From: Sisyra terminalis
Taxonomy: Eukaryota > Arthropoda > Insecta > Neuroptera > Sisyridae
Assembly (NCBI GenBank): GCA_958496175.1
Contig: OY292274.1
Location: 57,298,630 to 57,362,629 of the forward strand
Direction of reading: 5' to 3'
Length of the DNA: 64,000 nucleotides
Shown here piece after piece: positions 13,047 through 23,878 of the stretch (positions are counted from its first letter, which is position 1; each line of letters starts with the position of its first letter). The notes beneath the pieces were generated by a model. It did no database searches and was not told the origin of the DNA. It saw only the letters and a list, made by a program, of their open reading frames with translations. The position numbers were made by a program, and so were the translations under genes.

Positions 13047-13275
13047 TTCTTATCAATAAATTATAAAATTCAGATCTCAGCTTTTATTTTTTAAATAAGA
13101 AGACAATTTAGGTTGTTTAAGATCGATTTTTTTATTTAGAAATTAAAAAAATATTTTTATTATTCAATTAGCTACGTTTCGTTACGTATCGTAACTTCAT
13201 CAGGCTTCTTGATTCACAAAAAATATAATATTTTAAATTTAAATTCAATAAATAAATAAAAATTCTTATCAATAA
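13047..13275 (-). mobile_element. Monomeric hammerhead retroposon (family 2), 13-bp target duplication
   Basis: A 203-bp insertion (13060-13262) lies between two perfect copies of TTCTTATCAATAA (13047-13059 and 13263-13275). Read on the minus strand it begins in an A+T-rich AATAAAT-repeat leader. It then carries a hammerhead core (13170-13206) and ends in a block containing AAGCTGAGATCTGAATTTTAT. The same sequence recurs at 15.9-16.2, 25.76-26.18 and 26.37-26.44 kb. Perfect direct repeats of this length with no terminal inverted repeats indicate retroposition rather than cut-and-paste. It has no coding capacity, so it must have been mobilised in trans if it moved. Confidence 0.75.
13170..13206 (-). 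ncRNA. Hammerhead ribozyme motif, family 2, monomer copy
   Basis: On the minus strand: helix I AGC (13206-13204), core CTGATGA (13203-13197), one extra A, and a perfect 6-bp helix II (GTTACG with CGTAAC) closed by an ATA triloop. Then come GAA, the self-complementary ACGT, the cleavage-site A, and GCT completing helix I. All invariant core positions are present. Within one molecule helix III could only be a single A-T pair around a CG loop, so activity as a dimer is more plausible. Just outside, ATCAA and TTGAAT flanks could extend helix I after a small internal loop. Confidence 0.6.
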
Positions 13276-15875
13276 CAAGCATATTATTTTATGCTTTTTG
13301 TTCTCTAATTTTCTTGATTTGCTGTTTCGATTGTTTCGATAGATAAGTAGATTCTCGTTTCGATTTCGTTTAAAAATCATACTAATCATTAATCTGGGAT
13401 TCAAAGTATTTTATGAATGATTACAATTATGTAACGCTGGTTATTATGAAATATGATATGATATTATGAAATATTCTTGGCAGAAATTGATCAATAAAAA
13501 TTAATCTAAGCTAACATTAAATTTTCCTTGTAAAATTGCATATGTTTAAAGGAAAAATGATGAGAATACGAAGGAAAATTAAATAACAAGCAAACTTTAA
13601 AAATAATTTTAAATTGCATATTGCTGCAGAAATATGTTTGCTTCATAAATATGGTAAACGAGAAATACAAGATTATCTTCAAAACTAGGCTACTGATATT
13701 AAAAACTATTGTCTTCAAAAGAGTCTTTGAAGCCGTTTCACCAACTTGACATGAAAAATATTCATGTTCTGGCAAACAACGAATATACATCATGAAACGC
13801 GATATTTATACTCACACATGCAATTAATTTTCCTATTATATTAAATCTTCATAGAAAACTATTACATAACCACAGCTCTATTTACATTATTTTGAATAAA
13901 TAATAATTTTTCAACTTACTTTTAATTTTTAACTAGCTTGCAAAATAGAAGTTTTAGTTTAACCATCGGTAACTAAAACGTTTTGCTATAAAGCAAGTAG
14001 GTATATATTTTTTTTTAATTGAGGAAATATCAAACATAATTACCGTATGCTGCACAAATATAATCATGTCATAATAATATTTCTTGGAAAAATCAATCGG
14101 AAAATCCATCTGTTGTTATAAAAACAAGAAAAATATAAATGTTAACATGAATGTACGTAATAAAAAATAGATCAATGTTTTTTCTGCAAATAAAAGGAAT
14201 TCGTATTTAATTTTTTTCTACAAAAACTTGATATGGATTGAATTCAATTTAATTTAATCGAAAATAGTAATAACTTGTGTTGTATTTCCCCAAGAGTAAA
14301 AATCACTCAAAGGTATAAGAAAAACTTGATGAAAGACATAAATGGCGAGAGATTCTCAACAAGGCCAAGTTCAACAACGGGTTTTTAACACCATACAAGA
14401 CCAACCATTGAAATGTTGAATTGTTACGAACAAAAAAAAAAATTTATTGAATTCCGTATTTCCGTTTTACTATTGTAGTTATATTCCATAAAAACTATTC
14501 GTTGAAAAATGGAGAGAATTTTGTTTTATTGCGTTGAATTTATACTTTCAAGTATGGATACGAGAAATAATTTATTTTAGATTTAATTCTGAAAATTTCA
14601 TTGTATTGCTTCCTGTCAACTATTTCTTGGAAATACAAATATGCTTAGATTCCAAATAAAACTAATATCTTTACGAACAATAAGCAGACAATTCAAGAAA
14701 AAAATGTTGAATTTTCATCACAATATAGCATCTAATTTATTGTTAAATTAACCTTTGATGGAAGAGAAAGTAGAAATTATGAAAATTAGACATAATTTCG
14801 GTGGCACAATATGTAAATACACATTAGTATTTTGTTTGAAGAATTCCTTAATTCAATTAAGAAATTCATTAACTTTCGTCATGGGTGCTTCATAAGCCTG
14901 CAAAAGAAACAGTGTATTAGTAAATCGTGAACCTTTTCAGCTTAACATGTAATAGAAACTTGCATTTGTATACAGCCTGTAAATGTTAAACTGTTGAAAT
15001 GAATTTCCGGGATCTAATGTAAAACACAAATTTATGATCCTTAAATATGTCAGGAAGACACTTTTACAACTACATGTAAATAGTTCTTGGGTTGGTTTTA
15101 ATTTAAGAAGAACGATACCCTGATCCTAGATTCTGGAATACCAAATTATTTATATTACTGGTTCAATAAGGTGTACCTTCGTAATTTCTATATACTCCAT
15201 TTGCAAATTTTCATCAATTTTTCAATGTCACCAGACATTGGGAAGCAAAGAATATTTAAATGAGACTACTTTGGAAATTTGAAATACTACGTTTTGAAAC
15301 CTTATTTCAAATTTTTTTCAAATTTCTCAAATTTATCAAACTTTAGTTCTGGATATTGAAGCAAAGGGTCTTAAATATAAAAAAAATCTCCTTTTATTTG
15401 TTTTAGATATGGAGAATATAGAGAATATTGACTTAACTGAGATGCCCAATAATGTAAACCGAAAACGCCAAATCTTGCGCTAATTAAAATCTTTTAAATC
15501 AAAACAATCATAATCTTTAATTTCATAAAAAAGTATAATTTCATCCAATAGTTCTAAAAATCTCCTTAAAACTTTAAAACTCGAAAACAAATATACATAC
15601 TTCAATGTAAAGTGGCAAATCTTCGTAATCAGATTGCACAACGCATATATTTCAGCAATAATAAAAATTCCTGATGGATCTTTATTATAATTTTTAGATT
15701 TAAGAATAATTGGGTGGTTTTGAATAATAACCCAATAAGAAAACCCCGTTTTGCAATATTTTTTCATAGGTAACTATTCCAGATCACGGTATCTTATAAC
15801 ACGGCTTATAAATTGCGGGAATACTCCAAGAACTCGACATCCTGTAACACGGCTTAGCTCAAAGAGGAAAAAAAA
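13276..15875. other. Anonymous A+T-rich DNA
   Basis: No gene, repeat boundary or RNA structure stood out. Reading frames at 13506-13793 and 15480-15767 (both minus, 95 codons) are not similar to any family I recognise and have the composition of random A+T-rich sequence. Confidence 0.55.
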
Positions 15876-16198
15876 ATTACAGATTTTTTTTTTAAATAAA
15901 AGACAATTCAGGTTATTTAAGATCGTTTTTTTTATTTAATATTTTTATTATTCAATTAGCTACGTTTCGTTACTTATCATAGCTTCATCAGGCTTCTATA
16001 AAAAATAGAAAATAAATTCTATAAAAAAAAATTTTTATAGAAGCCTGATGAAATTGAATAATAAAAATATTAAATAAAAAAAACTTAAATCTTAGATAAA
16101 TAAATAAATAAATAATAAATAAAATCTTAAATAACCTGAATTGTCTTCTTATTTAAAAAAATAAAAGCTGAGATCTGAATTTTATCATCTATTACAGA
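15876..16198. mobile_element. Inverted dimer of the family 2 hammerhead element, decayed
   Basis: Left and right halves repeat the family 2 element in opposite orientation around an axis near 16018, where GGCTTC at 15991-15996 pairs with GAAGCC at 16040-16045. The right arm reaches the element end (AAGCTGAGATCTGAATTTTATC); the left arm stops short of it. ATTACAGA occurs on both sides (15876-15883 and 16191-16198), a likely 8-bp target duplication. The right arm has lost the ribozyme: CTGATGA at 16046-16052 is followed directly by ATTGAATAAT. An (AAAT)n expansion lies at about 16098-16125. Confidence 0.7.
15958..15994 (-). ncRNA. Degenerate hammerhead motif, family 2
   Basis: This is the equivalent of the ribozyme at 13170-13206. 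CTGATGA, GAAACGTA and the helix I triplets AGC/GCT are kept. Helix II is damaged: the two strands read GCTATG and AGTAAC around ATA, leaving only about half of the six pairs. It is probably inactive and is best read as a relic of the neighbouring family. Confidence 0.55.
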
Positions 16199-16286
16199 AA
16201 ATTTTATGCAACAATATAAATTGCTAAATCAATGGGAGGCGAAGCTTTTGAGGATTTGGCTATTGTGAATTTTCTAAAGATTATTA

Positions 16287-16706
16287 TTCGAGGCGTTTGC
16301 TTTGAAAAAGGTATAAGTCCTGGACATTCAGTAATTTTAGATCAAAACTGATTTAATTTGGAGCATTAGGCACATAACATTCATATCTCATTTTCGATGT
16401 TTTGTAGACCTAACTATTTTTTTTTTTGGGCCGTTAATTTTTTCTGTACGACTATATAAATGACATTTTCCATACCTTTTTTTTAATATCACTACCTCAA
16501 TATCGAGTTTTATGTTACATTCGAGGCATTTGCTTTGAAAACGGTATAAGTTTTGGAAATTCAGTAACTTAAGTTTAAAACTGATTTAATTTGACACAGA
16601 GCATTTACACCTCATTTTCGATATTTTGTAGACCATTTATTTGTTGGGCCGTTAATTTTTTGTGTAGGACTAATAAATGATACTTTCCATACATTTTTTG
16701 CTTAAA
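16287..16706. repeat. Two-copy tandem duplication, period about 233 bp
   Basis: A unit beginning TTCGAGGC-TTTGCTTTGAAAA at 16287 recurs from 16520. Shared blocks in order are GGTATAAGT, ATTCAGTAA, AACTGATTTAATTTG, CTCATTTTCGAT, TTTTGTAGACC, GGGCCGTTAATTTTT and the TTTCCATAC end. Differences are scattered substitutions and small indels, so the duplication is not recent. It lies immediately right of the family 2 inverted dimer. No coding sequence or terminal repeat explains it. Confidence 0.75.
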
Positions 16707-19173
16707 TCCAACCCTGAATGAAATGTGCACTTCTGAAGACGTACAAAACTAATTTTATAACTATTAACAATATTAAAGAGCTAACTGATTTAAACATTTC
16801 ATGGTATGCAGTAAGTTTAATCAAACGTACAATCTGCATATTAAGTCTCACAGACGAAGTCACAGGTATCAGTTAGTACATTATTCAAATTGAAATAAAT
16901 TTTCAAACAAAGATTTGATTCAAAACTTAAACAGCTGTATTAAACAAAATGTCGAACAAAAGTTTCTGTAGCGTCGCAATGCAAAACCTAATTTGTTTCT
17001 CTAAATGATAAATCGTTTTCTTCAGCTTCAATACTTCGACTCAATTGAATATTGTCTGTTTCATAATACAACTTTAAATTATCAATTATTTCAAATAATC
17101 ATAAATTATGATTAATGTTACAAATGTAGACTGGCCTGAAATTTGTGTTGACCTAAAAAAACTTTCAGGTCTTTGTTATGTAAAAAGGTATGATTATTGA
17201 AACATGAATTTACAGAGATAAACTTTTTCGGTAAACATATTAACAAAGAAACGAATTTGGCACACATTTTACATTTTCTTATATGAACCAGAAGCACTGT
17301 CGTAAAATAAATTTACTTATACGAAAGAAAAAAGAATTAATTTTCACTTTGTGGAATTACCACGCATTTACATATTAATGTGTTTATAGCGATTTCAAAA
17401 AATCGAGAAAAAATCCCATTAGTAATTTTTAATAGTTGCAATCAACAAAATGATAAATCTCTTTAAATTATGACTGTTTTCATAAATGTTGAAAAGCTAG
17501 AAAATAACTCTTAATAATTTGTAATGCATAAATTATTGGTTAGTGTAGGTTTACGGTTTTTATATATTTAAAAAAGAAACATACAACTATAATTATCACA
17601 CATTTTTTTTTTTGTTTTTCGTTTCTTCTTAGATATTTTTCCATTTGTGAATTTCATTATAAGATTGACTCATATCTTTAATATCATCAACGAAAAAACC
17701 TACACTCTCCAAAAGAAATATCGTCATAACATTCTTGGAAATGAAATTTCATAATCTGAATGTTCAACATCTTTACATGAATTCACAACTAACGTTTTTA
17801 CAACGTACAAAATTTTATCTAAGTTATTTATGGTCTTTGTGTTAAAAGTATGTAACTCCTATAATACTTTTTAACATTTTCTTTATTTATTTCAATTGAA
17901 AATAACAAAAAGGCGAAACCTTGAACCTTTCTGCTATTCAGATTTTTTCAAAATTAATTTATTATATCAAAGTAAAATATAAAATAAATTAGTTCTACGC
18001 GCACACCTATCCATGGTTCGTTTCCTTTAGTTGACTTAGATGTTAAAAAAGACGAAATATTCATAGAATAAATAAATAAAAGTATGTATTACTTACTATA
18101 AAACTATTATACAAACCTCGGACAAAAACACACATCCTAAAACTGATTTTAAAGTAGATGGGAAAAGAGGTTAGTTGTAAGTCAATTGTCTTCATTTTAT
18201 TTATCTTAAAATTCAGTCAAATATTTGGAAATGTTCCATTCATTCTAATATCTCTTGAACTATTTTCCCAATATTTGTAAAAAAATCTCACCTTTTTTTG
18301 TGATACCTAGTGTAGGTATGATACTCAAATAACTATTTGCTCAACAAAAAGACGTCATTGAACATTGATCCACATAATTAAATGCTTTCATCTAATAATT
18401 TACCATGAAGACAATGAGGAAATAGCAAAGCCTCAATAGCGTTTCTAGCGTAACTACGTACCGCATATCATCAATTACCTTGAAAATATTGCAGTAAATT
18501 GTCAATCAACGACCGAAGTGTGTCGTATATTCAAACTGTTTCCAATTAAGCCAACAATTATAGAAGTCAAAACTCATTGAGGGTACTTAAAATCGATTAA
18601 TTAATGCATAAAATAGAAGGCACTCGTACATTCCAAAGTAATCACAAATGCTTGGAATAGGAACGTAGAGATTTATTAATTCAACCAAACCTCTTCATTT
18701 TATTGAAAACTATATCCTTGAGAATCTGTACAGCAATTTGCATGGCTAATTAATGTATCGAACATTGGATAGTTTCCTCGTTAACATAACATTTTTGCAT
18801 ACCCTAAATTTACGTAATATCCTAAACATATGAAAACAATATAGTGTTAGATTAATAGTCTGGTTAATTTAGCCGGAAAAAATTGGGGTACTTTTGTATA
18901 ATATCTCAACTAGCTGAAAATTTGTATGAAAAATAGGGACACCATTATAATGAAACTGTGGAAAGTCCCCATCGATGACAAGGTAGTGATTATCATGCAA
19001 CATATACTTAATTTTTTCTTGGCAATATTCTCATCAAATATAATGCAGCCAAAGCTCCAAAGCACCAATAGTGTAATAGTCCTTCAGGTCGTAAATACAA
19101 GTCAACGTTGTTTCAATTTTTGATTTTTCAAAACAGCTTATTTTGAATTAGATTCATCTAGGAACTTCTACTC
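16707..19173. other. Anonymous A+T-rich DNA
   Basis: I see nothing supportable here: no gene, no repeat boundaries, no RNA gene. The sequence is unique-looking and A+T-rich. The short frame at 18926-19123 has no recognisable family. Confidence 0.55.
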
Positions 19174-19348
19174 TACACTTTGATACCTAATCAAAATAAG
19201 ATTTTTTCGCTGATTTGAACAGTTATACTGTGTATACAATATATAGAATATATTGCGGTCCAATTTATGTAGTATAATTTAATATAATAATATATAAAAA
19301 TCATACCATAAACATAAATTTGAACAAAAGTTCAAACAAAAATATTTG

Positions 19349-19409
19349 TGACGTATTGCCCAGATACGTATTTCGATTGCCAAGCAATCTTCCTCAGTGG
19401 TATTCATCA
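19349..19409 (-). ncRNA. Hammerhead ribozyme, family 3, left arm
   Basis: Core at 19360-19400 on the minus strand: helix I CCA/TGG, CTGAGGA (the seventh core position is G, a position that tolerates change), an extra A, and a perfect 6-bp helix II GATTGC/GCAATC with a TTG loop. GAA follows, then helix III from the self-complementary ATACGTAT, then cleavage-site C. Beyond an asymmetric internal loop a second helix I segment can form (TGATG with CGTCA), the arrangement expected for loop-loop contacts in natural hammerheads. It matches the right-arm copy across the core. Confidence 0.75.
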
Positions 19410-19482
19410 AGTAGTTTGATGATTCACAAAACAGTTACTTTGTGAACCATCATAAAATAGTTACGGAGTGATCCAAACTACT

Positions 19483-19540
19483 TGATGACCACTGAGGAAG
19501 ATTGCTTGGCAATCGAAATACGTATCTGGGCAATACGTCA
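19483..19540 (+). ncRNA. Hammerhead ribozyme, family 3, right arm
   Basis: Same design as the left-arm copy: CCA 19489-19491, CTGAGGA 19492-19498, A 19499, helix II 19500-19505 with 19509-19514, GAA 19515-19517, ATACGTAT 19518-19525, cleavage-site C19526, TGG 19527-19529. The outer helix I segment is TGATG 19483-19487 with CGTCA 19536-19540. It differs from the left copy by three bases fewer in the internal loop before CCA. Every invariant core base is present, so this is the best ribozyme candidate in the window. Self-cleavage is inferred, not shown. Confidence 0.78.
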
Positions 19541-19825
19541 CAAATATTTCGGTATGAACTTCTGGTCAAATTTATGTTTATGGTATGATTTTTATATATT
19601 ATTATATTAAATTATACTACATAAGTTGGACCGCAATTTATTCTATATATTGTATACACTTTGATACCTAGTTTGAATTGTATTGAAATTACCACGTTTT
19701 CTTCTACATTTTCTAGATTTAATGGTATACAAGAAGTTTAGGTGGCTTTTCGATTTCTTGACATCTTTCGAATGTTTAATTGTGTGTAAAATCTGGCTAT
19801 TTGTCAATTTGTTCAAAACAAAAAG

Positions 19826-20187
19826 TTTTTTTTTTTTTTTTTTTTTTTTTATTTCCACTTAATTTGCACAATCTGCCTCTTGGCAATAATTGCAATGTGT
19901 CGTCTTGTCCTGCTCTTGAATTGGTTGTGTCCACCAACACAACTCAATATTTATTTATTAATTAAATTATTTAATTTGATTCACTTTTTATTAATTATTT
20001 TTTATTTGAATCGGTCTGTTAGTTCCAAAATTGAGGGTCTTTTTAGTCTTCTATTCTCGGTGCTATTGTCGAGCAAATTGAGGGCTAGCTGGTTAGGATG
20101 GTTGTCCAGTCTCATTTGGTAACTTTTAGCACGCTTTGAAATAACATCCTTGACTTTATCAATTTGAAGATCTTCGTGTATGCGGTC
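19826..20187 (-). pseudogene. 3' end of a Jockey-type LINE with poly(A) tail
   Basis: On the minus strand an open frame runs from 20187 to a TAA at 20004-20002 (61 codons). It reads through segments such as DRIHEDLQIDKVKD, YQMRLDNHPNQLALNLLD and RRLKRPSILEL. This is the conserved C-terminal tail of Jockey-clade reverse transcriptase polyproteins (pattern RL..HPN.LA.NLLD....RRLKR). About 150 bases of 3' untranslated sequence follow, ending in a 25-base poly(A) (T-run 19826-19850 on the plus strand). Upstream coding sequence is lost beyond about 20190, as in a severely 5'-truncated copy. The intact stop and poly(A) suggest a fairly recent insertion. Confidence 0.85.
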
Positions 20188-20900
20188 AAAAAGTAAAAAG
20201 ACTTTTTAAAGACTCAAAATATAAAATATTAATACTTCTAGCATACTTAATTCTATGTCCTGTTATTCTATAGAAAATTTTGCCTGGTTTTTGATGACTT
20301 TACGTTAAGCTATGATAATATTTCTTATAATCAAAAATTCTGACTATCCAAAATGTTATTCATTATTTAGGTCTTCCGAACATCAAATCGTATGCATCAG
20401 TCGCAATCTTTATTATGTGGTAATCCTTTTCGTACATGCATGCTTTCCAATGGAATCGTTTCGATTATAATTTAACGAATTTTAATAAAAGATCATGTTG
20501 ACTCTTTTTTTCTGTTTCTTTGTCATTTTTTGCAACTTCTTAATCTCTAAAGACTCTAAACCTTTTAAAAATCCGTAAAGTGAGAATTACTATAAACTTT
20601 GCTTCTTACGAAGCTTGAATTCTGTGCCTTCTAATTCCGGAAGATCGTCTGGACTATTCATCCACCAATAGTCTTAGTTCTTTGTTTGACATTCTTTTTT
20701 CCGTTGATGTAATAAATATTTACAAAAGCAATAGTTTGGTTTCATGAAATTTTAATAAAGCATAAGCTCCAACTAAGACAGGCATCAATAGCTGGCGCTT
20801 TCAAAAAGGTCCTCCATAGTATTGCAAAGCCTTGAATAATTGAGGAAATGGAATTTAATTTTCAATATACTTGTTCCCATTTTTTAAATTTTAGTAACAC
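20188..20900 (-). other. Possible decayed coding relic, family not recognised
   Basis: Minus-strand sequence here is more complex than its surroundings and translates, with frameshifts and stops, into protein-like pieces (for example KRFHWKACMYEKDYHIIKIA and NSPDDLPELEGTEFKLR). I could not place these in any family. It may be more of the adjoining LINE, an older transposon, or chance. It does not continue the Jockey reverse transcriptase in any way I can recognise. Confidence 0.25.
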
Positions 20901-22932
20901 GCTATAATACAAAGAACTAATGTTAACATATTTAAATATTTTGAAAATGTGAATGTAAATTTTTCTCATAAAATTGTTTTGGCAAATAACAAACGTATAT
21001 ATATTTTTGTATTTTCTGACGACCTTATTTTCTAATTAATAAAAAGTTCCATTAATTAATGGCAACAGATACGAGATGTGTTTTGCTTTCGAACTTTCAA
21101 CAAATTAAGTATTATTATAAGGTAAGAGATATTAAAAAACCGATTATCTAGTTAGTTAATCAGAAGTCATAAATTTTCCAATATTCATTAAAAATAAGAT
21201 CTGCAGCTACCAATATACTATCCATTGGTATGTTATTAATTATTATCACGTTTATTAGTGAATTTTTTCAAAACGCACAACGATTCGTTAATCAAGTGCG
21301 GATTCTACATCGAAATAATTATAAACTTATTTATTGAGATATCTTCATAATTTATATGTTATTAAAAATATTTATGCTGCTTAACAATGTGGAAGTTTTA
21401 ATTGGCAAAATATAAGATCAAAAATCGCTATCAAAAAATATCACTATAGTCTACACTCGTAATTGCCGACTAGCGATTGAATGGAAAATATTTGTTTGAA
21501 AGTCGTAAACATTTTCAAATATTTAATTAACGAATGTATTCATACCTACGTAGATGGGAACTATAAAAAATTTAAATTGAGGGAAAAACGGATTTCCTCA
21601 GATTTATTTTATACATTTAAATTACTTAAAGTCTATCCGGCTATAATTTTTTTTATAACTTCTGATGATTTATCAGAAAAATACATTTCTCTCCAATAAA
21701 TTTAACGATTTCGGTTATTTCAATTCAAAATTCGACTGAAAGATAAAATCAAATTCTTGCATTTGAACATTTTCTAACTTTTATTGATTCTAAAAAAAAA
21801 AGCTTTTGTACCTTTATTTCTTCACATACTATATGGTAACGATGCCGTTGAATAAACTAAAGCCATAGTCATTTCAACTAAAGTAATAGTCTCTTTGAAA
21901 TTTGCATTTTACTTTTTATTATTTTGTTTTAATGACACATTTTATCTCCGTCTATAATACCTATAATGTTTCGCTGATATTTAACGTTTTCGCAGTGCTC
22001 AAACTAAAGCTTGAAAGTACATAATCGTAGAAATTTTAAGAGAAATTTAAATTTTATTTATTTATATAAAATGTGTGTATATCAACGGTTTTAGATCTAA
22101 ATATCATTTAAATTTAATATTGTTAGTAAAATTTGTAAAGAACTCCATCAGACAAAAAGGAAATTAAATATATTTTTCGATAATCTAGTTTTAAAACAAA
22201 TTGATGGAAATTTATACTGTTTTAAACATAAATCGATTTAAACAGATTAAAAGTATGCGATTAATATTTTAAAATTCGTTTTTGCTGCAAAATAATTTGT
22301 TAGCTATTATAGAGACCAAATGCATTAGTTATATGATTATTGTTATTGTTATTATTTCTATCTAGTACTCCATTTTGTGTCACTAAAGCACTTTGCGTTG
22401 CCAAATGTTTGGGCTTACGATGCCGATAATAATATTATTTTCCGTATTTACGCTATGTGTAATCAACATGAGTTAATTACATTTTATGTCGATGTTACAC
22501 ATACAAAGTAAACATTCAATTCGATTCGATCCAGTCGTTTACTAACAACGTTCGAGTTTGTTACGTAACACAATTACCATTTGAATGTACACCGATGAAT
22601 GTGAATGCATAAAAGCAGTGTCTATATCGAGCAGGTCACGTCTTGAAAGCATTAAAAGCGTAGTTAATTTCAAGCTTTAAAATATAAAATTAAAGAAGTT
22701 GATTAACAAATGAATTATTTCTCGAGAGAATAAGAACGCAAATGTGCACCTACATACAGGTGTTTCGGATAAATCTAAACCCAAGAGTTTTTATGTCAAA
22801 TTTTACTAAGGCTTAGTATATCTCATCTCCCCCCTTAAGATTAGTATTAATTTTTGAGATTTTTTGAATAAACCTTGGTTGTTTCCCTTACAAAGAAGGA
22901 ATATATATATATATTGGTCTTTACTAAAAAAA
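20901..22932. other. Anonymous A+T-rich DNA
   Basis: No supportable gene or repeat boundary. The block 22380-22660 is less A+T-rich and more complex, a possible conserved non-coding segment. A short (TA)n run lies just left of the Helitron at about 22905-22918. Confidence 0.5.
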
Positions 22933-23878
22933 CTAGCTGATCCCCGCAACTTCGTCTGCGTAACGTAGGTGTAGATTATGTTTTCTTTTCAAATTTGCCA
23001 TTTGTAGTGGTATATGAAAATTTTTATTTTTCTTATTTCTTTTACGAAAAACACAATCATACTTAAAAACATTATTGTGACAACTTTAAAAAGACACATT
23101 TAATAAACTGTTGCAAAGAATAAAATTGTTCTATGTAATAATCAATTAATTTTCAAAAAATATTTATAAATATCTAAAAAGAGTATGTCTATTCCGTATA
23201 GCTACGGTAGGTATACCTACCGTAGATCAAATAATCTGTTAATCAATCAGCATCTATACATAAATAAAAAATATCGTCAAGTTCAATAAAGTTGGTTTTA
23301 ATTATAAGTAAAGAGCGGTGACCATGCGACATTTTTCAAATAACTTACATTTTTAAACTTGTGATATTTTTCGAATGGAATGTTCAAATTGAATAACTCA
23401 AAAAGTTATATAATGGTATTAAAGTAAAACTTAAATGTGAAGTCATTTATTTTGATAAGGATTAATCCCAAAGTATAAATAAAAGAGCTTTTATAACGGT
23501 GGCATTTATACATATTTTTTAAAATGATAAAACACTTATTGTGACATAACTATAATAGTTAGACATATGCTATCGGTCTATTTTTTGTAGATAATGATAT
23601 GTTCTGCAAAATCGTAGCACATTATTTTGTTCTATAACCAATAGTTTTCGTAGCGCACGCGATAAAAGAATGTTTTTTGGTAATTTTTTCAGACCTTGGG
23701 TTACATTATTGGAGTTTTAGTATGGATGCCTAACTTTTTTGAAAATTTAATATAGCCTATGTTCACCGGAAATAGTGTAGCTTCCCAACAGTGAACGAAT
23801 TTTTCAAATCGGTCAAGTAGTTTTGGAGCCTATTCAAAGCAAACAAACAATCAAATCTTTCCTCTTTATAATAATAGA
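22933..23878 (-). mobile_element. Non-autonomous Helitron, copy A
   Basis: On the minus strand it starts TCTATTATTATAAAGAGG (ending at 23878 on the plus strand) and ends GGGGATCAGCTAG (22933-22936). The preceding base is A and the following base is T, the Helitron A|T target. TC at the 5' end, CTAG at the 3' end and a short hairpin upstream of it (CGCA...TGCG) are standard Helitron features. It carries the insect-typical block with GTTTGTTTGCTTTGAATAGG and ACCGATTTGAAAAAT, also found at 53.4 kb. There is no Rep/helicase coding. Length is 946 bp. Confidence 0.8.
23202..23225. repeat. Perfect 24-bp palindrome inside the Helitron
   Basis: The sequence reads outward from a central TATA as GGTATACC, then TAGGTATACCTA, then CGGTAGGTATACCTACCG, and is perfectly self-complementary over 24 bases. 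Partly decayed equivalents sit at the same place in the Helitrons at 54094-54111 and 61830-61843, so it is part of the element rather than a chance feature. Confidence 0.8.

Larger units (their letters stand above)
19174..19670. mobile_element. Inverted-dimer hammerhead element (family 3), 16-bp target duplication
   Basis: Two long inverted arms meet near 19445. Left sequence from about 19232 (TGTATACAATATATAG) is the complement of sequence ending near 19657. Each arm carries a complete hammerhead close to the axis and pointing outward (minus strand on the left, plus strand on the right). The insertion is framed by a perfect 16-bp direct repeat, TACACTTTGATACCTA, at 19174-19189 and 19655-19670. 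A tail of about 42 bases (19190-19231) is present only on the left. Variable-length target duplications and partial inverted copies are features of Penelope-like retroelements; no reverse transcriptase is present here. Confidence 0.8.

Noticed and set aside
16098..16125. CRISPR-like or satellite array of AAAT units
   Set aside because: Simple (AAAT)n slippage inside a hammerhead element. No spacers, and the genome type is eukaryotic.
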